Shown piece after piece: positions 1-8,808 of a stretch of 64,000 nt of DNA. A model generated the notes under the pieces. That model was not told the DNA's origin, searched no databases, and worked only from the letters and a program-made list of their open reading frames with translations. A program made the translations under genes and the position numbers. Numbering within the stretch: the first letter of the stretch is position 1; each line of letters starts with the position of its first letter. Source of the stretch: Cognatundibacterium crateris (GTDB lineage Bacteria > Pseudomonadota > Gammaproteobacteria > Burkholderiales > Burkholderiaceae_D); contig NZ_JAABOS010000007.1 in assembly GCF_010078235.1 (NCBI RefSeq), positions 57,115 to 121,114 of the forward strand, written 5' to 3'.

Positions 1-366
1 TTAGCCAATCACTTTTTTCACAACTTCTGTTAGCTTCTGCGGGTCGAAAGGCTTGACCAGCCAGCCATTCGCACCGGCGGCCCGACCCTTTGCTTTCATA
101 TCATCACTCGACTCGGTTGTGAGCATCAGAATAGGCACTCTTTGATATGTAGCAAGTCCACGTAAGGATTTAATCAAAGTCAGACCGTCCATGCGCGGCA
201 TATTCTGATCAGTCAGCACCAGATCAACGACTTGATTTCTGGCTTTTTCCAGCCCGTCCTGTCCATCTACAGCTTCAATCACCTGATAGCCAGCAGCCTT
301 GAGGCTGAATGCAACCATTTGTCTTAACGATCCTGAATCGTCAACAGCTAAAATTGTCTTGGCCAT
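1..366 (-). CDS. cheY: CheY-like chemotaxis response regulator
   Basis: A stand-alone receiver domain of 121 residues. The canonical positions are visible: acidic pair D9-D10, phospho-acceptor D53 in the motif LTDQNMPRMDG, switch residue T83 and K105 in VKPF. There is no output domain, so it probably acts by binding a partner such as FliM. The start is set at the ATG of MAKTILAVDD, which has a GGAG ribosome-binding site; an upstream in-frame start would add ten unlikely residues. It is the last gene before the left edge in the flhDC-motAB operon and follows a CheZ-like phosphatase. The family is certain; that it is the main CheY rather than a paralogue is inferred from the neighbours. Confidence 0.9.
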   Translation of the reverse strand: MAKTILAVDDSGSLRQMVAFSLKAAGYQVIEAVDGQDGLEKARNQVVDLVLTDQNMPRMDGLTLIKSLRGLATYQRVPILMLTTESSDDMKAKGRAAGANGWLVKPFDPQKLTEVVKKVIG

Positions 367-417
367 AATTACTCCATCTACGAATGAAAGGCCCAATAGC
401 TTGGGTTTCGCACAAAA

Positions 418-966
418 TTAAAATAATTCAATATCACCGCTATCCAGATGCTTCTGGTGAACTGCCTTCCTTAACAAACTCTGCAAATCTGCGCTCTGCT
501 TATCAAGTCTTTGCGTTGTTTCCTTGAGCAGAGATTCCAGATCTTCATTCTCAGACTCAGTGGAAATATCATCACCAACCACACCCAGGGTCACCAATAC
601 TTCACGCAATCCCTCACAGCGCTGCATCGTTCTGGAAATAAGCTGACTGGTCAGGTCCTGAAACTGCAGGCAGGTCACAGCGGAATTAATATGTGAGGCA
701 ATTTCACTCTGTATAAGCTTGAGACGGTCAACACTTTCATTGGTCACCGCACCTGAGTTAATGATCAGATTGATTTCATCCTGCTCTTTGATTACGGCAG
801 AATGCAGAGACATGAAACTGATACCCAGTTTCTCTATTGCCTCACCCAGTAACAAAGCCGTCTGAGCGAGGTCCGTTTCCACCTCGGATAAATGCGCACT
901 GCTGTGATCAGAGACACCTGACAGCAGTTGTTTTACCTGGGGACCGAGCATTTTCTCTTTGGACAT
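418..966 (-). CDS. CheZ-like CheY-P phosphatase
   Basis: An all-helical protein of 182 residues. The region around residues 100-110 reads LQFQDLTSQLI, which matches the catalytic helix of CheZ: D104 and Q108 lie in the same D-x-x-x-Q arrangement as the catalytic Asp and Gln of E. coli CheZ. It is somewhat shorter than enterobacterial CheZ (about 214 aa). The ATG of MSKEKM is preferred over the ATG three codons upstream because a GGGA ribosome-binding site is correctly spaced from it. It lies between motB and a cheY-like gene, so dephosphorylation of that regulator is the likely role. A clear CheY-binding C-terminal peptide is not obvious, hence 'CheZ-like'. Confidence 0.7.
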   Translation of the reverse strand: MSKEKMLGPQVKQLLSGVSDHSSAHLSEVETDLAQTALLLGEAIEKLGISFMSLHSAVIKEQDEINLIINSGAVTNESVDRLKLIQSEIASHINSAVTCLQFQDLTSQLISRTMQRCEGLREVLVTLGVVGDDISTESENEDLESLLKETTQRLDKQSADLQSLLRKAVHQKHLDSGDIELF

Positions 967-1015
967 CTTGAGCATCCCGTATGCGTAAAATAAACAAGCG
1001 ATGCAAACTTAAAGG

Positions 1016-1945
1016 TTACTTTGTACCTTTTACTGTCACTTCTGCTTTTGAATCTGATTGACTGGTTACTTCGACCGAGCCGCCATCCTGAGAAGCCGAC
1101 TCTTCTGCTTTTTTATTCATCACGATGATGCTGATTCTTCGATTAACCGGATTGTAGGCATCCTGCTTATCAAACAACACCGATGAGGACAGCCCAACTA
1201 CGCGCAGTACCTTAGACTCGTCCATACCACCGTAAATCAGTTCGCGGCGCGATGCATTAGCACGATCCGCTGACAATTCCCAGTTGCTATACCCCTTCTC
1301 ACCTAAGCCATAGGGAGTTGCGTCGGTATGACCGGATAAGCTGATGCGATTTGGCACCTCATTCAGCGCCTTACCAATCTCATGCAAAATTTCACGTGTA
1401 TAGGGTTGCAGATCTGCCCTGGCTAACGCAAACATGGGTCGGTTCTGCTCGTCCACCATTTGAATGCGCAAACCTTCGGTCGTAATGTCCAACAGCAGTT
1501 GTTTTTTATACTGCTTCAAGGTTGGATTCGATTCAATCACTGCCTCAATTTTTCCTTTGAGATTCTTCAGCCGCTCCGCCTCTTCTTTTGCGAGCGCGGC
1601 TTCCGCTGCCTGCAGGTTATATGTTTTTTTAGATGATTCAATATCACCCTTGCGGTTCTGGCCCTCTCTCAAGCTGAGATCCTTACCGCCACCTTTAATC
1701 ACGCTGGAGCTATCACCGCTTCCATCTCCGCCAGCCATCGCGACCTTCAATGGGGTCTGAAAATATTCAGCAATACCCTGCAGGTTTCCCTTTGCCGTTG
1801 AACCCAGCAACCACATCAACAGAAAAAAAGCCATCATTGCCGTTACAAAATCGGCGTAGGCGATTTTCCATGCACCGCCATGATGACCACCGCCAGCTTT
1901 TTTAATACGCTTGACGATAATTGGCCTGAGTTCCTCATTTGCCAT
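1016..1945 (-). CDS. motB: Flagellar stator protein MotB
   Basis: 309 residues. The short cytoplasmic N-terminus is followed by one transmembrane helix (about residues 28-48, FVTAMMAFFLLMWLLGS) carrying the proton-binding Asp of the YADF motif. A periplasmic linker leads to an OmpA/MotB peptidoglycan-binding domain (about 150-280) with the SGHTDATPYG motif. It forms the torque-generating stator with MotA. The C-terminal 30 residues are a low-complexity Ser/Glu/Lys tail. The ATG start has a GGGG-type ribosome-binding site and motA ends 24 bp upstream, so the two are co-transcribed. Confidence 0.96.
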   Translation of the reverse strand: MANEELRPIIVKRIKKAGGGHHGGAWKIAYADFVTAMMAFFLLMWLLGSTAKGNLQGIAEYFQTPLKVAMAGGDGSGDSSSVIKGGGKDLSLREGQNRKGDIESSKKTYNLQAAEAALAKEEAERLKNLKGKIEAVIESNPTLKQYKKQLLLDITTEGLRIQMVDEQNRPMFALARADLQPYTREILHEIGKALNEVPNRISLSGHTDATPYGLGEKGYSNWELSADRANASRRELIYGGMDESKVLRVVGLSSSVLFDKQDAYNPVNRRISIIVMNKKAEESASQDGGSVEVTSQSDSKAEVTVKGTK

Positions 1946-1969
1946 CGCACTACCCCAGAAGACTTTTTA

Positions 1970-2830
1970 TTATTTTGATTTAGACTGCTTAATATGTTCT
2001 TCCAGCTCACTAAAGGTTGGTCTTTCGGTTGAATACAGCACTTTACGACCAAATTCGACAGCCAAAGCTGGCGCATACCCATTCAGACTGGCAAGTAAAG
2101 TGACCTTAATGCACTGAAAAGTTTTCGAGGCCTCATCATTTTGCTGCTCGATCAAACTAGCCAGTGGGCCAACGAAACCATACGCAAGCAAAATACCTAG
2201 AAATGTACCAACCAAAGCTTTAGCAATCAGAATCCCCAATTCAGCCGGAGGAATGCCAACCGACTCCATTGTATGCACCACCCCCATGACCGCAGCCACA
2301 ATACCGAATGCCGGCAAGCCATCACCTAACTTCGCGATAAAGTGGGCCGGCACAGCAGCTTCATGATGATGCGTTTCGAGTTCGTTATCCATCAGATTCT
2401 CGATCTGAAATGCATCCATATTTCCGGATACCATCAAGCGCAGATAATCACAGATAAACTCCATCAGATGATGATCATGAACGATCAAACCATACTTGCT
2501 GAACAAAGGACTGTCGTCAGGCTTCTCAATATCACCTTCGATTGACATCAAGCCTTCTTTTCTCACCTTAGTCAGCACGTCAAACATCATGGTCATCAAT
2601 TCCATGTAAAGTGCCTTGGTGTATTTTGAGCCTTTGAATACGGTGGGAATGGCTTTCAATGACGCCTTCAAACTCTTGGCATTATTCCCAACCAGCGCTG
2701 CACCAACCGCAGCCCCACCAATCATCAACAATTCAAGCGGCTGAAACAATACGGCCACATGGCCGCCTGACATAACGAAGCCACCAAACACCGACCCCAT
2801 AACAACTAAATAGCCAACGATGACTAACAC
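1970..2830 (-). CDS. motA: Flagellar stator protein MotA
   Basis: 286 residues, the normal size for the proteobacterial long-form MotA. Four membrane segments are visible: two at the N-terminus (about 1-50) and two after residue 165, with a large cytoplasmic loop between them. The segment GDGLPAFGIVAAVMGVVHTM matches the conserved third transmembrane helix with its essential prolines. It starts with GTG, preceded by GGGAG at nine bases, which agrees with family N-termini. motB follows directly. The 145-bp leader separates it from the methyltransferase gene and contains a 16-bp word also found upstream of flhD. Confidence 0.96.
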   Translation of the reverse strand: MLVIVGYLVVMGSVFGGFVMSGGHVAVLFQPLELLMIGGAAVGAALVGNNAKSLKASLKAIPTVFKGSKYTKALYMELMTMMFDVLTKVRKEGLMSIEGDIEKPDDSPLFSKYGLIVHDHHLMEFICDYLRLMVSGNMDAFQIENLMDNELETHHHEAAVPAHFIAKLGDGLPAFGIVAAVMGVVHTMESVGIPPAELGILIAKALVGTFLGILLAYGFVGPLASLIEQQNDEASKTFQCIKVTLLASLNGYAPALAVEFGRKVLYSTERPTFSELEEHIKQSKSK

Positions 2831-2975
2831 GGAACATTACTCCCTGAAGGAAAATCAAAGCATAAATCACTTACGTTTATCATATCAGTCCAACCCAGAG
2901 GAAGCATGAAAAAACGCGGGAATTTCTTGCGAAAAACTAAAAAATTTCCAGAAACCAACAGCAAGAAACCAAAAT

Positions 2976-3785
2976 TCACATTTTCCAGCCGTATAAATAA
3001 ATTTCCTCGTATCCACACTGTATTGCAAAATCCGGCTTTCTTCCATGAACAACAAACTCATAACTGATAAATATTGTTCCAGGCAACATTTCCTGCTGCA
3101 CTTTTTCCCACAAACCCGACATCACCACCGGCGACAAATAGGCATACACCACATCAAATGCAGCCAAGTCGATTTCTTCATAATTGCCAAAGTGGATGCG
3201 AACATTTGCCTCGTGCCGCAACTTCGCCCTACACCAGCTGACAATAAAGGGAAACAAAGCCAGCTCAATTCCGGCATATCTATATCGCGGAAATTTTTCA
3301 GCCAAACCCAAAAGCACCCCACCAAAACCAGACCCAACGTCCAGCACGGACAGTGATTTTTCAGGACTCAATTGTTGCGCCAGCATTTCTACTGCGCGAT
3401 GAGGTGAAGGATAGTAAGGCACGCGACTAAACAAAGTCGCGCCGCAGATGGCAAACAAAAGCAAAAAGAGAATAAGATAGAGCTGAGGATTCAGCTGTAA
3501 AGAGGTAGCCAACCAAACGAGCCAGGGAAACAACGCCTCAATGACGCACCACCACCAGTCCAAGCGCAGAATATAGGCAGCCAGCGCCGCTGCGCAAGAA
3601 AGCGCAATAACAAAATAAAGAGGATAAATCGGGACATTCAGCGTGCGATGTATCAGGCTCACTGAAATCAGCACAAGAAAGAAACAAATTAATTGAACGA
3701 ACAGTGCAGCCAGCGCCACCGGAATCAGGGGCTGACGATCCGGGGTGAGCTTGAACAAGTCAGATAAAAAACGGAACTTAAGCAA
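2976..3785 (-). CDS. Membrane-anchored SAM-dependent methyltransferase of unknown substrate
   Basis: 269 residues in two parts. The N-terminal half has about four hydrophobic segments (around residues 20-48, 55-75, 80-98 and 100-118). The C-terminal half is a class I methyltransferase fold, with the SAM-binding glycine loop LDVGSGFGGVLLG near residue 150 and an acidic end of strand 2 in YAGIEL. It starts with TTG next to a G-rich ribosome-binding site; no other in-frame start precedes the membrane segments. It lies 18 bp downstream of flhC and upstream of motA in the same direction, inside a motility operon. The substrate is unknown; a role in motility is suggested only by position. Confidence 0.75.
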   Translation of the reverse strand: MLKFRFLSDLFKLTPDRQPLIPVALAALFVQLICFFLVLISVSLIHRTLNVPIYPLYFVIALSCAAALAAYILRLDWWWCVIEALFPWLVWLATSLQLNPQLYLILFLLLFAICGATLFSRVPYYPSPHRAVEMLAQQLSPEKSLSVLDVGSGFGGVLLGLAEKFPRYRYAGIELALFPFIVSWCRAKLRHEANVRIHFGNYEEIDLAAFDVVYAYLSPVVMSGLWEKVQQEMLPGTIFISYEFVVHGRKPDFAIQCGYEEIYLYGWKM

Positions 3786-3803
3786 TCCACCCCCAAATTA
3801 GAC

Positions 3804-4352
3804 TCAGGCAACCATTGCCATCTCCGCATCTTTCGCTTTTTTCGTTTTGCCAGCGCGGGATGGGACATGACACAGGCCACAGCGATACTGATCATGTAAA
3901 TCAAGTGAGTGTGCAACGAAATGACCACCACATTCACTGCAGCGGGCAAATGTTAACATTTTTCCCTCAAAAAATCGAACCAAAGTCCAGGCGCGCGTCA
4001 GCGATAACAAAGCATCATCAGGATTCAGGCAGCCGACCTGCTCCAAGTAAAGCTTGTAGGACTTAACAACAGCCTCGATGCCGGTGATTTCAGCGTGTTC
4101 ATTGAGGTACTTATAGATATTCATGAACAGCGATGAATGAATATTCGGCTGCCAGGTCACGAACCAGTCGGTCGAAAAAGGCAGCATTCCCTTTGGAGGA
4201 GAAACGCCCTTCAACTCCTTGTAGATTTTCAATAAGCGTTCGCGAGACAGAGAAGTTTCCGACTCAAGCAATTGTAAGCGCGCACCCAACTTAACCAGTT
4301 CTATTGCCAACTGAATCTCATTAGCTTCATTTACAACACTTTTGATCGCCAT
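3804..4352 (-). CDS. flhC: Flagellar master regulator subunit FlhC
   Basis: 182 residues, near the family norm of about 190. It shows the FlhC helical core and a four-cysteine zinc site near the C-terminus (CSEC about 137-140 and CGLC about 159-162). It acts as the FlhD4C2 DNA-binding activator of class II flagellar promoters. The ATG of MAIKSV is chosen because GAGG lies upstream of it; the longer frame would need a TTG start. It follows flhD by 32 bp. Confidence 0.96.
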   Translation of the reverse strand: MAIKSVVNEANEIQLAIELVKLGARLQLLESETSLSRERLLKIYKELKGVSPPKGMLPFSTDWFVTWQPNIHSSLFMNIYKYLNEHAEITGIEAVVKSYKLYLEQVGCLNPDDALLSLTRAWTLVRFFEGKMLTFARCSECGGHFVAHSLDLHDQYRCGLCHVPSRAGKTKKAKDAEMAMVA

Positions 4353-4384
4353 GTTCGCCTCACTCTTTATATTCAAAAAAGAAA

Positions 4385-4702
4385 TTAATGAATTTCTTCA
4401 ACTGGCTGACCAGCCATCAGGATGGCTGCATGGGAGTGTGCCAAAGCACGTTCTTTGTTGTAATTGGTCAACATGCAGAGAATCGCGCTATCTTCGAAAC
4501 GGAAGCGGGCAAGCATCATATTGGAGCCTGCCAACTTCAGTATCTGAGAGTTATTCAAACCCTCAATCAGATCTGCAATTTCTTTACCTATTCCCAGACG
4601 GAAAATTGCAGTCGCTTTATCAGCACGTATCATTTGCTGAGCAAGCATCAAGTAGCTTAAGTTTGCATCGCGAATTTCCGCCATCATATCGTTCTGTGTC
4701 AT
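4385..4702 (-). CDS. flhD: Flagellar master regulator subunit FlhD
   Basis: 105 residues. The N-terminal motif DANLSYLMLAQQMI is the FlhD signature, followed by the helix-turn-helix-like middle region and a conserved Cys. The start is the ATG of MTQNDM with a strong GGAGGG site; the open frame runs upstream but does not resemble the family. It is the first gene of the flhDC-motAB-che operon. The leader of almost 600 bp upstream carries two sigma-28 promoter matches and a hairpin, described separately. Confidence 0.96.
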   Translation of the reverse strand: MTQNDMMAEIRDANLSYLMLAQQMIRADKATAIFRLGIGKEIADLIEGLNNSQILKLAGSNMMLARFRFEDSAILCMLTNYNKERALAHSHAAILMAGQPVEEIH

Positions 4703-4857
4703 TTCCACACCCTCCAGTCCATTTTTCAAGACAAGTTCATTGCCGTTGAGACACATTGTGCTTGGACGAAAAAAACCGAGGTATAGGCAAAAGTAGATAT
4801 TTACGGACGGAATACAACGAAAGCGCGCATAGGAGATTAACCTACACACGTAAGACA

Positions 4858-4883
4858 TTCTCTATTTTGTTTAAAACAGAGAA
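4858..4883 (-). other. AT-rich hairpin in the flhD leader
   Basis: TTCTCT pairs with AGAGAA and TTTT with AAAA around a GTTT loop, with one A/C mismatch: ten pairs in all. It lies between the predicted sigma-28 start sites and flhD, so it would be in the 5' untranslated RNA. It could affect mRNA stability or translation; nothing in the sequence proves a function. Confidence 0.4.
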
Positions 4884-4984
4884 AAATTGAATTTTTTAAC
4901 CAACAGCAAGAAAACAAAAAATAATCTTAATAAAACAAAGACTTATCTTAAATAAGGCAGCTTTTTAGTTTTCTCTCATTACTA

Positions 4985-5011
4985 TTAACGGCACTAAAAA
5001 CGAGAACTTTA
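4985..5011 (-). promoter_or_regulatory. Predicted sigma-28 (FliA) promoter 1 upstream of flhD
   Basis: Read on the minus strand: TAAAGTT, then GCCGTTAA exactly 15 bases after the TAAA. The enterobacterial sigma-28 consensus is TAAA, 15 bases, GCCGATAA, so 11 of 12 core positions match. The predicted start near 4978 would give a leader of about 275 nt before flhD. Confidence 0.7.
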
Positions 5012-5054
5012 GGGTTAATCGCAAAAATTTTTAAATATTTTTTCCTACAGTTTG

Positions 5055-5081
5055 ATAACGGCAGGGAATAAAAAAACTTTA
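5055..5081 (-). promoter_or_regulatory. Predicted sigma-28 (FliA) promoter 2 upstream of flhD
   Basis: Read on the minus strand: TAAAGTTT, then GCCGTTAT at exactly 15 bases from the TAAA. It lies 70 bp upstream of the first match, and both are preceded by the same CCC. Two matches with identical spacing in a 100-bp stretch make chance unlikely. Confidence 0.7.
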
Positions 5082-5143
5082 GGGCAACTGTCGTTTTTTT
5101 GATGGGAATTTTGCGAAAGTGATGGAATTTGGTTCAAAAATAA

Positions 5144-5180
5144 AAAAATCGCAACTGAACTTAGCTCAGTTGCAATTTTT
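5144..5180 (-). terminator. Rho-independent terminator after dnaQ
   Basis: An 8-bp perfect stem (GCAACTGA/TCAGTTGC) around a 7-nt loop, with A runs on one side and T runs on the other. On the minus strand the stem is followed by GATTTTTTTATTTTT, a strong U tract, so it fits the end of the accA-tilS-dnaQ unit. It would also insulate the flhD promoters just downstream on the same strand. A weaker U run makes it possibly bidirectional. Confidence 0.8.
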
Positions 5181-5300
5181 AAATATGGCCATTTGAAGCT
5201 TTTTTCCTGAGGCACTTAAAAGGTCTTGGGATACTTCCATATCACTTACGGCGACATTATCCCGTCCATAAAGGCGAAAAGCTAATGGTACAGACGGCCT

Positions 5301-6014
5301 TTATTGCAAACGCCACAAACAATCCTGCTTACCTTGCTTATCTAAACCTGCCAACAGTTTTTCATGCTCATCCAATTCAGTCGCGTCAGCTGCAATGCAA
5401 ACCATGTCGTCAATCGCAAGTGCTTCGACTGGCAAATCAACAACAACTTGCACAACCTCTTCTTCTATGTCGATCGCAAAGCTATTCTGCCCGCGCGACA
5501 TTGCCAAAAAAACATCGGCCAGCAACTCCGCATCCAGCAAAGCGCCGTGCAGTTTTCGATGTGAGTTCGAAATTTCATAACGGTCGCACAAAGCATCGAG
5601 GGAGTTTCGCTTTCCTGGATGTAACTCCTTGGCCTGAACCAGGGTATCGGTGACATGGCTGACATGATCGGCAAAATTTCCCAGACCGATTCTGGCAAAC
5701 TCTGCATTCAGAAATGCTACGTCAAACGGCGCATTATGAATAACGACTTCTGCACCACGAATGTATTCACAAAACTCTTGCGAAATCTCTGCAAATTTGG
5801 GCTTATCCGATAAAAACTCAGTCGTGAGTCCATGCACTGCGAGCGCACCCTCTTCTGAATCGCGCTCAGGATTAATGTACTGGTGGAAATTATTACCGGT
5901 AAGTTTGCGATTAATTAATTCAACGCAACCAATCTCAATGATACGGTTGCCATCACGCGGACTAAGGCCGGTGGTTTCCGTATCAAGGACAATTTGCCTT
6001 AATTGTTGTTCCAT
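5301..6014 (-). CDS. dnaQ: DNA polymerase III epsilon subunit (3'-5' proofreading exonuclease)
   Basis: 237 residues, a DEDDh exonuclease. Exo I is VLDTETTGL (Asp and Glu near residues 11-13), Exo II is HNAPFDVAFLNAEF, and Exo III carries the catalytic His and Asp in HGALLDAELLADV. QNSFAI after the nuclease domain fits a beta-clamp-binding motif, followed by a linker and a polymerase-binding tail. It edits replication errors within the Pol III core. It overlaps the end of tilS by 16 bp, so translation is probably coupled. Confidence 0.95.
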   Translation of the reverse strand: MEQQLRQIVLDTETTGLSPRDGNRIIEIGCVELINRKLTGNNFHQYINPERDSEEGALAVHGLTTEFLSDKPKFAEISQEFCEYIRGAEVVIHNAPFDVAFLNAEFARIGLGNFADHVSHVTDTLVQAKELHPGKRNSLDALCDRYEISNSHRKLHGALLDAELLADVFLAMSRGQNSFAIDIEEEVVQVVVDLPVEALAIDDMVCIAADATELDEHEKLLAGLDKQGKQDCLWRLQ

Positions 6015-7414
6015 ACGTTTTTCCCTGATTCATCAAAAACCCAATGCAGACTTATCTTTGCAGTTGAATCCTGATCAAAAAACTTTGCATTCATACCCAC
6101 TCGGGCTGCATATATTAAGTCAGCTCCCACTGATACGAATGGTAATTCACTCCTGACCCAAAAAGGTATATTCAAAGACTGGAAATGACTTTTCATATCA
6201 CGGGTAGGCCTGTCGATTGCCAGCTTCATGCGCTCACCACCTCGGCGCAAATGTAAAACCAAGGAGCACTGAGACAGCCATTCGGGCGCCAGTCCCTGTT
6301 CGGCAGTCTTAAAATACAACACGCCACCGTAGGCCGGAAATGCCAGACTGGACTCACCTTTCCAAGTAAAGCTGACCTCATCCAAACCAGACAAGCTACC
6401 CTCGACTTGCTGGAGGTAGACCGCGGCCCGATAGCGGTGCAGCACATGCTCGCCGCAATGAATTTCTATACGCGCATCCGTTTTTGCATAAAAAAGCTGC
6501 TTAAACATTTCCTGCAGTCTTGCAGTTGATGGCAGACGCACGCCTTGCTGACTTAACCAATACCTGAAAACATGGGCTGCCCGGCTTTCACCAAGCGCCA
6601 CCAGCCTGGGAACCAGCAACTGGCTATCCTCTGTACACTGAATCAGATCTGAGGCTGCCATTTCCTCAATCAAATCCCGTGCTGCACTGACATGTCTGGC
6701 ACCACGCGACATGCGCGCAGCAAAGCCAGGGTAAATTTCCTCAAGCACAGGCATCACTCTGTGTCTTAACGCATTTCTGCGGTAACGCACATCCGCATTT
6801 GACTCATCTTCCACGAAGGCTAGCGCATGCAAGCACTGGAATTGCTCCAACTCCTCACGACTGGCTTCCAGCAAAGGGCGGACGATCATCAAAGCCGGAT
6901 CGCCCAGCAACCCAGGCGCTGCATTCGACAAATCCATCCCGGACAATCCTGCCAGGCCAGAGCCGCGCAACATTTGCATCAGTATTGTTTCCGCCTGATC
7001 ATCCTGGTGATGTGCGGTCATCAAGTGGCTCACACCGTGAGTGATGCAAAGCTGACCGAGCGCGGCATATCTTTCCTTGCGCGCCCCAGCCTCAAGCCCG
7101 AGCCCGGAAGTCAAATCCACAGTCACTCTGATGGCATGAAAAGTAATTCCCAGTTCGTCACACCTTGCCTCACAATGTTTGAGCCAGTCATCCGCATTCG
7201 GACTTAATCCGTGATGAACGTGGAACGCAAACAGAGGAATTTGGTGCTGGCGACTATACGCATGGGCCAGGCTTAGCAATACGGAGGAATCCAGACCGCC
7301 GCTATAAGCGACGGCCAGGCTGAGCGCTTGATTAGCACTGCTTTTCTGAAGACAAGAACCTAGGACATCCGAAAATTTGCGTCTGAGCGCAATTTCATTC
7401 TTGTCAGATTTCAT
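5999..7414 (-). CDS. tilS: tRNA(Ile)-lysidine synthase TilS
   Basis: 471 residues. The N-terminal PP-loop ATP pyrophosphatase has SGGLDSSVL near residue 35, followed by the family motif HHQDDQAET and the recognition region [12 protein letters not shown]. Substrate-binding and TilS C-terminal domains follow. It attaches lysine to C34 of the CAU-anticodon tRNA so that it reads AUA. It overlaps accA by four bases (ATGA) and dnaQ by 16. Confidence 0.95.
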   Translation of the reverse strand: MKSDKNEIALRRKFSDVLGSCLQKSSANQALSLAVAYSGGLDSSVLLSLAHAYSRQHQIPLFAFHVHHGLSPNADDWLKHCEARCDELGITFHAIRVTVDLTSGLGLEAGARKERYAALGQLCITHGVSHLMTAHHQDDQAETILMQMLRGSGLAGLSGMDLSNAAPGLLGDPALMIVRPLLEASREELEQFQCLHALAFVEDESNADVRYRRNALRHRVMPVLEEIYPGFAARMSRGARHVSAARDLIEEMAASDLIQCTEDSQLLVPRLVALGESRAAHVFRYWLSQQGVRLPSTARLQEMFKQLFYAKTDARIEIHCGEHVLHRYRAAVYLQQVEGSLSGLDEVSFTWKGESSLAFPAYGGVLYFKTAEQGLAPEWLSQCSLVLHLRRGGERMKLAIDRPTRDMKSHFQSLNIPFWVRSELPFVSVGADLIYAARVGMNAKFFDQDSTAKISLHWVFDESGKNVWNNN

Positions 7415-8385
7415 TCAGTAACTTTAGTTTCCTTAAACTTGCCATAGCTCATGAGTTTTTCATGACGGGCAGACAACAAATCCTTAGTCTTCACTCCCTG
7501 GAACTGACGCAGGGTATCCGCGAGTGCACGTTTGACCAGTGCGCACATTTGCTTAGGATCACGATGTGCACCACCCAAAGGTTCATTGATAATTTTATCG
7601 ATGAGACCCATCGCTTTCAACCGGTGTGCCGTCAGGCCCAGTGCTTCAGCAGCATCGGAGGCACGGTCAGAAGTCTTCCACAGTATTGATGCACAACCCT
7701 CAGGAGAAATCACCGAGTAGGTTGCATATTGCAGCATCAACACGGCATCACCGACCGCAAGCGCCAGCGCACCGCCGGAACCACCCTCGCCGATTATCGT
7801 CGTGATCAACGGGACTTTTAATTCAGCCATCACGTACAGATTATGACCAATCGCCTCCGACTGACCACGCTCTTCCGCATCAATCCCAGGCCATGCACCG
7901 GTCGTATCAACAAAGGTAAATACCGGAATATCGAATTTTTCAGCCAGCTTCATCAGGCGCATGGCTTTACGATACCCCTCAGGCTTAGGCATGCCAAAGT
8001 TACGCAAAGCACGTTCTTTGGTGTCACGCCCCTTTTGATGCCCCATCACCATACAGGCCTGACCGTTGAAGCGAGCCAGACCACCAACGATGGACTGGTC
8101 GTCAGCAAAACTGCGGTCGCCATGCAATTCATGAAAATCAGTAAATATCTGATTGATATAGTCCATCGTATATGGACGCTGCGGGTGACGGGATATCTGA
8201 GAAACCTGCCAAGGAGTCAACTTAGCATAGATGTCCTTGGTCAACATCTGACTTTTCTTAGACAATCTGTCGATTTCTTCCGAAATATCTACAGCAGAGT
8301 CATCTTGAACAAATCGCAGCTCTTCAATTTTTGTTTCGAGTTCTGCAATGGATTGCTCAAAACTCAGGAATGTCGTTTTAGTCAT
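7411..8385 (-). CDS. accA: Acetyl-CoA carboxylase carboxyltransferase subunit alpha
   Basis: 324 residues, normal family length. An N-terminal helical region is followed by the crotonase-like carboxyltransferase domain with [11 protein letters not shown] and [15 protein letters not shown], the glycine-rich CoA/biotin region. With AccD it makes malonyl-CoA for fatty acid synthesis. The start has a strong AAGGAGG site. It is the first gene of accA-tilS-dnaQ. Confidence 0.97.
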   Translation of the reverse strand: MTKTTFLSFEQSIAELETKIEELRFVQDDSAVDISEEIDRLSKKSQMLTKDIYAKLTPWQVSQISRHPQRPYTMDYINQIFTDFHELHGDRSFADDQSIVGGLARFNGQACMVMGHQKGRDTKERALRNFGMPKPEGYRKAMRLMKLAEKFDIPVFTFVDTTGAWPGIDAEERGQSEAIGHNLYVMAELKVPLITTIIGEGGSGGALALAVGDAVLMLQYATYSVISPEGCASILWKTSDRASDAAEALGLTAHRLKAMGLIDKIINEPLGGAHRDPKQMCALVKRALADTLRQFQGVKTKDLLSARHEKLMSYGKFKETKVTE

Positions 8386-8808
8386 CGTGCCTCCTTCAAT
8401 CTACACGAGTTAAAAATGCGAAGAAACATCTGCTTATCACCAATGGCCATAATGGCCATCATGGCGCACTCTCAAAGAGTGTAGCAACACCACAAAACAA
8501 GAAAAAACACAGATGAATCTTAATATACTTGCCACTCAAAGGAGACTGAAGAATCAGAATCCATTAAGACGGACAAGATTAAATATCAAAAGCAGGCTAT
8601 CTGTCCAGCTTAGAATACTTCCTCGGGATGAGATTCTGCTATCTGCCCTCTTCTGCACGCATTTCGCAAGATTTAAAAAATTACCACGTTCTGCATGTGT
8701 TCAATTTATTAATTCCATCGAAACACCCAATGCTGGCTACTTCTTTGATAAGATGTGATTTTGTGTGCTACCGTTTAGCATTACAGCCCTCGCGTTCAGA
8801 CTACTAAA
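8386..8808. promoter_or_regulatory. Divergent intergenic region between accA and the TPR gene
   Basis: About 420 bp that must hold the accA promoter (minus) and that of the following plus-strand operon. The 8-bp palindrome ATGGCCAT occurs twice at 8443-8450 and 8452-8459, one base apart, about 60 bp upstream of accA. This tandem palindrome looks like a protein-binding site; the regulator is unknown. I found no convincing gene here. Confidence 0.4.

Noticed and set aside
4346..4858. Longer starts for flhC and flhD
   Set aside because: The upstream extensions use TTG or lack family similarity, while the chosen ATGs have strong ribosome-binding sites at the family N-termini.
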